Positions 60,595 to 64,000 of a stretch of 64,000 bases of DNA are shown here, one piece after another. Origin of the DNA: Paracoccaceae bacterium Fryx2 (GTDB lineage: Bacteria; Pseudomonadota; Alphaproteobacteria; Rhodobacterales; Rhodobacteraceae); NCBI GenBank assembly GCA_032334235.1, contig JAVSGI010000005.1, positions 3,005,501 to 3,069,500 of the forward strand, in the 5' to 3' direction. The translations under genes and the position numbers were made by a program. A model generated the notes under the pieces. The model ran no database searches, was not told the DNA's origin, and saw only the letters and a list, made by a program, of their open reading frames with translations. Numbering within the stretch: position 1 is the stretch's first letter; each line of letters begins with the position of its first letter.

Positions 60595-63438
60595 TCAGGC
60601 GGAAAGGCGCGGGATTTCTGCCGGGGGGGTCAGCCAGGGCCGCAGCAGCGCCATCGGGTGGCTGCGCAGGGTCAGGCGCAGGGCGAGGTAATCCTCGACC
60701 ACCTGTTCGCCTTCGGTCATCGCGCGGAAGATGACGGCAGGTTCGGTGATGGCCTCGCCATCGATGTCGTCGGCAAACAGCGGCAGCGGCGCGTCGGCCG
60801 GCAGGGCGCGGGCCGACCACAGGGCGTTGCGGCGTCCGGCGCCGAGGCTGGCGAAGCAGTCGGCCTCGGCCAGTTTCGTGATCGTGGCGGGCGGGATGGC
60901 CGCGCGGCGCCAGACATCCTCGATGGCGGTATAGCCGTTGCCGCGGGCGGCAGCGATCCACAGCGCCTCGTCTTCCGCGACGCCGCGGATCTGGCGGAAG
61001 CCGAGCCGCAGCGCGAGGCCGCCGTCGCCGTCGGGTTCCATCACATTGTCCCAATGGCTGGCGTTGATGCAGGGCGGCAGCACGCGCACCCCGTGCTCGC
61101 GGGCGTCGCGCACGATCTGCGCCGGGGCATAGAAGCCCATCGGCTGCGCGTTCAGCAGGGCGCAGGCGAAGATGCCGGGGTGGTGCCGCTTGATCCAGGC
61201 CGAGGCATAGACCAGGAGCGCGAAGCTGGCGGCGTGGCTTTCGGGGAAGCCGTAGCTGCCGAAGCCCTCGATCTGCGAGAAGCAGCGGTGGGAGAAATCG
61301 GCCTCATAGCCGTTGGCGGCCATGCCCTGCAGGAAACGCTCGCGCAGTTCGGTGACGTTGCCGTGTTTCTTGAAGGTGGCCAGCGCGCGGCGCAGGCGGT
61401 CGGCCTCCAGCGGGGTGAAGCCCGCGCCGATGATGGCGATCTGCATCGCCTGTTCCTGGAACAGCGGCACGCCCAGCGTCTTGCCCAGCACCCTTCCCAG
61501 ATCGTTGGACGGGAAAGACACCGTTTCCTGGCCGTTGCGGCGGCGCAGGTAGGGGTGGACCATGTCGCCCTGGATCGGGCCGGGGCGGATGATGGCGACC
61601 TGGATCACCAGATCGTAGAACTTGCGCGGCCGCATCCGCGGCAGAAAATTCATCTGCGCCCGGGATTCGACCTGAAACACGCCCAGGCTGTCGGCGCGGC
61701 ACAGCATGTCGTAGGTTTCGGGGTCTTCGGAGGGCAGGGTGGCCAGAGTGTAGCGGCTGTGGTGGTGCTTTTCCAGCAGGTCGAACCCCTTGCGGATGCA
61801 CGACAGCATCCCCAGCGCCAAGATGTCGACCTTGAGGATGCCCAGCGCGTCGATATCGTCCTTGTCCCAGCAGATGACGGTGCGATCCTCCATCGTGGCA
61901 TTCTCGATCGGCACCAGTTCATCCAGCCGCCCTTCGGTGATGATGAAGCCGCCGACATGCTGGCTGAGGTGGCGCGGGAAGCCCTGGATCTCCTCGACCA
62001 GCGCCAGGGTCTGGTGCAGGCGCCTGTCGGCGGGGTCGAGGCCGATTTCGCGCAGCCGGTCGTCGGTGATGCCCTTGGGGCCGCCCCAGCCCCAGATCTG
62101 GCTCGACATCGCCGAGAGCGTGTCTTCGGTCAGCCCCATCGCCGCGCCGACCTCGCGCACCGCGCGCTTGCCGCGATAGTGGATCACGGTGGCGCAAAGC
62201 CCGGCGCGGTGGCGGCCGTAGCGGTCGTAGATGTGCTGGATCACCTCTTCGCGCCGTTCGTGCTCGAAATCGACATCGATGTCGGGCGGCTCGTCGCGGG
62301 CTTCCGAGACGAAGCGTTCGAACACCATGGTGCCGATTTCGGGGGAAACCGAGGTCACGCCCAGCGCGTAGCACACCACCGAATTGGCGGCAGAGCCCCG
62401 GCCCTGGCACAGGATGCCCCGGTCGCGGGCGAAGGCCACGATGTCGTGAACGGTCAGGAAGTAGGGCTCGTAGCGCAGCTTGCCGATCAGGGCCAGTTCA
62501 TGCGCCATCTGGGCCTGCACCTTGGCGGGTGCGCCTGCGGGGTAGCGCCAGTGCAGCCCGGTGCGGGCCAGACGTTCCAGCCGCTGCGGCGCGGTCTCGT
62601 TGCCCGTCACCTCGGAGGGGTATTCGTAGCGCAATTCGTCAAGCGTGAAGGTCAGCCTGGCCGCGATCTCGGCGGTGCGGGCCACCGCCGCCGCATGGCC
62701 GCGGAACAGCTGCGCCATCTCGGCCGCGCTGCGCAGGCGGCTTTCGGAATGGGCCAGCGCGGCGCGGCCGAGGTCTTCGACCCGGACGCCGTGGCGGATG
62801 GCGCAGAGCACGTCGGCCAGCTTGCGCCGCCCGCCGTGGTGCATCAGCGGCAGGCCCGAGGCGACGGCGGGCAGGCCCATGCGGTCGGCCAGCCGGGCCA
62901 GCCGGGTGAAGCGGGCGGCATCCTGCCCGTCATAGCAGGGCGCCATCAGCAGGCTGATCTGGCCGGGAAAGCGGTGCGCCAGCCGGTCGGCCCCGGTCTG
63001 CCATTCCGGCGCACCGCCTTGACGGGCAGCTTCGGGCCGGGCGGTCTCGGGATGCAGCAGCATCTCGATTCCCTCGCCCCAGGCCAGCAGGTCGTCGAGG
63101 CCGAGATCACACTGGCCCTTGGGCGCGCGGGTCCGCCCCACGGTCAGCAGACGGCAGAGCCGCCCCCAGCCCGCCCGGTCGCGCGGCAGGGCGGTCACGG
63201 TCAGGCCGCAGCGCAGCACCAGCCGGGCAGCCGGGATCAGCCGGGGGGCGGAGCCGGTGGTGCGCAGAAGTTCGCGCGCCGCGACATGCGCCCGCACGAT
63301 GCCCGCGACGGTGTTTTCATCGGCAATCGCCAGCGCGGGCAGGCCCAGATCATGGGCACGGGTCATCAGCTCCTCGGGGTGCGAGGCGCCGGTGAGGAAG
63401 GTGAAGTTCGATGTGGCCGAAAGCTCGACGAAAGGCAT
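60595..63438 (-). CDS. dnaE2: Error-prone DNA polymerase DnaE2 (ImuC), C-terminally short
   Basis: A 947-residue C-family polymerase. The PHP domain starts FVELSATSNFTFLTGASHPEELM. The palm carries PPDIDVDFEHERREEVIQ, with fingers and a beta-clamp region after it. Typical DnaE2 has about 1050-1150 residues; this one ends right after LRSHPMALLRPWL, so the OB-fold domain that normally follows is missing. No imuA/imuB lies beside it, although these usually precede dnaE2. The ATG at 63438 is used. Whether it is functional or decaying is open. Confidence 0.88.
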   Translation of the reverse strand: MPFVELSATSNFTFLTGASHPEELMTRAHDLGLPALAIADENTVAGIVRAHVAARELLRTTGSAPRLIPAARLVLRCGLTVTALPRDRAGWGRLCRLLTVGRTRAPKGQCDLGLDDLLAWGEGIEMLLHPETARPEAARQGGAPEWQTGADRLAHRFPGQISLLMAPCYDGQDAARFTRLARLADRMGLPAVASGLPLMHHGGRRKLADVLCAIRHGVRVEDLGRAALAHSESRLRSAAEMAQLFRGHAAAVARTAEIAARLTFTLDELRYEYPSEVTGNETAPQRLERLARTGLHWRYPAGAPAKVQAQMAHELALIGKLRYEPYFLTVHDIVAFARDRGILCQGRGSAANSVVCYALGVTSVSPEIGTMVFERFVSEARDEPPDIDVDFEHERREEVIQHIYDRYGRHRAGLCATVIHYRGKRAVREVGAAMGLTEDTLSAMSSQIWGWGGPKGITDDRLREIGLDPADRRLHQTLALVEEIQGFPRHLSQHVGGFIITEGRLDELVPIENATMEDRTVICWDKDDIDALGILKVDILALGMLSCIRKGFDLLEKHHHSRYTLATLPSEDPETYDMLCRADSLGVFQVESRAQMNFLPRMRPRKFYDLVIQVAIIRPGPIQGDMVHPYLRRRNGQETVSFPSNDLGRVLGKTLGVPLFQEQAMQIAIIGAGFTPLEADRLRRALATFKKHGNVTELRERFLQGMAANGYEADFSHRCFSQIEGFGSYGFPESHAASFALLVYASAWIKRHHPGIFACALLNAQPMGFYAPAQIVRDAREHGVRVLPPCINASHWDNVMEPDGDGGLALRLGFRQIRGVAEDEALWIAAARGNGYTAIEDVWRRAAIPPATITKLAEADCFASLGAGRRNALWSARALPADAPLPLFADDIDGEAITEPAVIFRAMTEGEQVVEDYLALRLTLRSHPMALLRPWLTPPAEIPRLSA

Positions 63439-63554
63439 GGCAGTGCCCGGTTGACCTGAACATAACGGGAACAAGTCTAACGCAGGGGGCGGGGGTTTGC
63501 CAGTGAGTCGGGGTCAGTGCGTGACGTCATGCGCCGGGCGGGCGGCAGGGCCGG

Positions 63555-63588
63555 GTGCCTGCGGCGCGGGTATTTGGGCCAAAGAGAA
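63555..63588 (-). repeat. Dispersed post-stop motif, copy after the MltB-type gene
   Basis: 34 bp, 31 of 34 identical to 60555-60588, again about 17 bp beyond a minus-strand stop codon (63606). Nothing else is seen in 63439-63605. Confidence 0.8.
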
Positions 63589-63605
63589 ACCGCAGGTCGC
63601 GGCTT

Positions 63606-64000
63606 TCAGCGCAGCTTTTCCAGCAGGGCAAGGCTGGGATAGCCATCGGGAATCAGCCCGGCCGACCGCTGGAACGCCTTGACCGCCGCGATGGTGTTGG
63701 GGCCGATCTTCCCGTCAACGCCTTGGGTAGAAAAGCCCGCCCGGGTCAGGCGATCCTGCAACTCGGTCCGTTCCTCGGGTTTCAGGGCGCGGTCGTCGCG
63801 CGGCCAGGTGGCCTGGATCGCCGGGCCGCCCTTGATGCGGTCGGCCAGATGGCCGACGCCGATCACATAGGCATCGGCGGCGTTATACCGCTCTATCGCG
63901 TTGAAATTGCGGAAGATCAGGAAGGCGGCACCCCTGGCCCCGGCGGGCAGCAGCACCGAGGCCATGCCATGATCGGGCAGGGCGCCACCCGATGCCGTGC
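63606..64000 (-). CDS. MltB-type lytic murein transglycosylase, C-terminal part (partial)
   Basis: The frame is open to the right edge of the window; about 131 residues are present. The visible part has the end of the SLT_2 catalytic domain (LPAGARGAAFLIFRNFNAIERYNAADAYVIGVGHLADRIKGG) and a C-terminal peptidoglycan-binding domain 1 (ELQDRLTRAGFSTQGVDGKIGPNTIAAVKAFQRSAGLIPDG). The catalytic Glu lies outside the window. It is a periplasmic wall-cleaving enzyme. Confidence 0.9.
   Translation of the reverse strand, partial: TASGGALPDHGMASVLLPAGARGAAFLIFRNFNAIERYNAADAYVIGVGHLADRIKGGPAIQATWPRDDRALKPEERTELQDRLTRAGFSTQGVDGKIGPNTIAAVKAFQRSAGLIPDGYPSLALLEKLR

Noticed and set aside
60658-63459. Open frame of over 900 codons antisense to dnaE2 (and similar ones opposite gyrB, ubiB and rnr)
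   Set aside because: High G+C codon bias makes long antisense frames common; none shows a known domain, ribosome site or sensible neighbour.
63439-63605. imuB or imuA fragment upstream of dnaE2
   Set aside because: Only 167 bp separate dnaE2 from the MltB-type gene, and no ImuB/ImuA-like peptide is visible in any frame.

Overview
The window is a G+C-rich alphaproteobacterial chromosome segment, most likely from the Rhodobacter/Gemmobacter/Tabrizicola part of the Paracoccaceae (Rhodobacterales). Supporting this are an alpha-type flagellar cluster with flaF, flbT and a DUF1217 gene, the order rpsT-dnaA-dnaN-recF-gyrB, DapD/DapE/DapF lysine genes, a UbiE-UbiB pair, and a motif shared just beyond several stop codons. 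The species cannot be named from sequence alone.

Region 1 (1-18.6 kb) is a flagellar cluster: an SltF-like transglycosylase, export gate genes (flhA, fliR, flhB, fliQ), export ATPase fliI, basal-body genes (fliL, flgH, flgA, flgG, flgF, fliE, flgC, flgB), the flagellin regulators flaF/flbT, flagellin, flgN, a single-domain flgJ, the hook-length gene fliK and flgD. fliP, fliF, the C-ring, motor, hook and hook-associated protein genes are not in the window. flgD carries an in-frame amber codon inside its most conserved motif. Region 2 (18.7-34.7 kb) is housekeeping: ubiquinone genes, mutM, a crotonase, rpsT, dnaA, dnaN, recF, gyrB, tRNA-Arg(CCT), a LacI regulator with two clear operators, mtaB and dapF.

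Region 3 (34.8-49.8 kb) is an integrated element flanked by a 45-bp direct repeat of the 3' part of tRNA-Lys(CTT). It has an integrase, a primase-helicase replication protein, both terminase subunits, portal, a fused prohead protease-major capsid protein, a gpW-like head completion protein and a DUF2190 capsid cement protein. It has no tail, baseplate or lysis genes. This layout fits a capsid-forming phage satellite (cfPICI-like) better than a complete prophage. An IS21-family element (38745-41331, 6-bp target duplication AGTGAG) splits the portal gene, so self-encapsidation is probably dead. Between terL and the capsid operon lies an opposite-strand, lower-G+C cargo block of three small genes. 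A MerR-like putative regulator heads the capsid operon, and a palindrome upstream of it recurs as partial copies before the cargo genes. This element is the best candidate for an undescribed system.

Region 4 (50-64 kb) is again chromosomal: tRNA-Lys(TTT), a YcaQ-type glycosylase, a LOG protein, dapD, a DUF421 membrane protein, four tandem 61-bp repeats beside a Hint-domain gene, dapE, a GNAT gene with a 1-base C-terminal frameshift, RNase R, a C-terminally short orphan dnaE2, and the end of a MltB-type transglycosylase. Small lesions (flgD amber, portal IS, GNAT frameshift, short dnaE2) suggest either recent gene decay, as in a laboratory-passaged strain, or some sequencing errors. Resequencing would separate the two.
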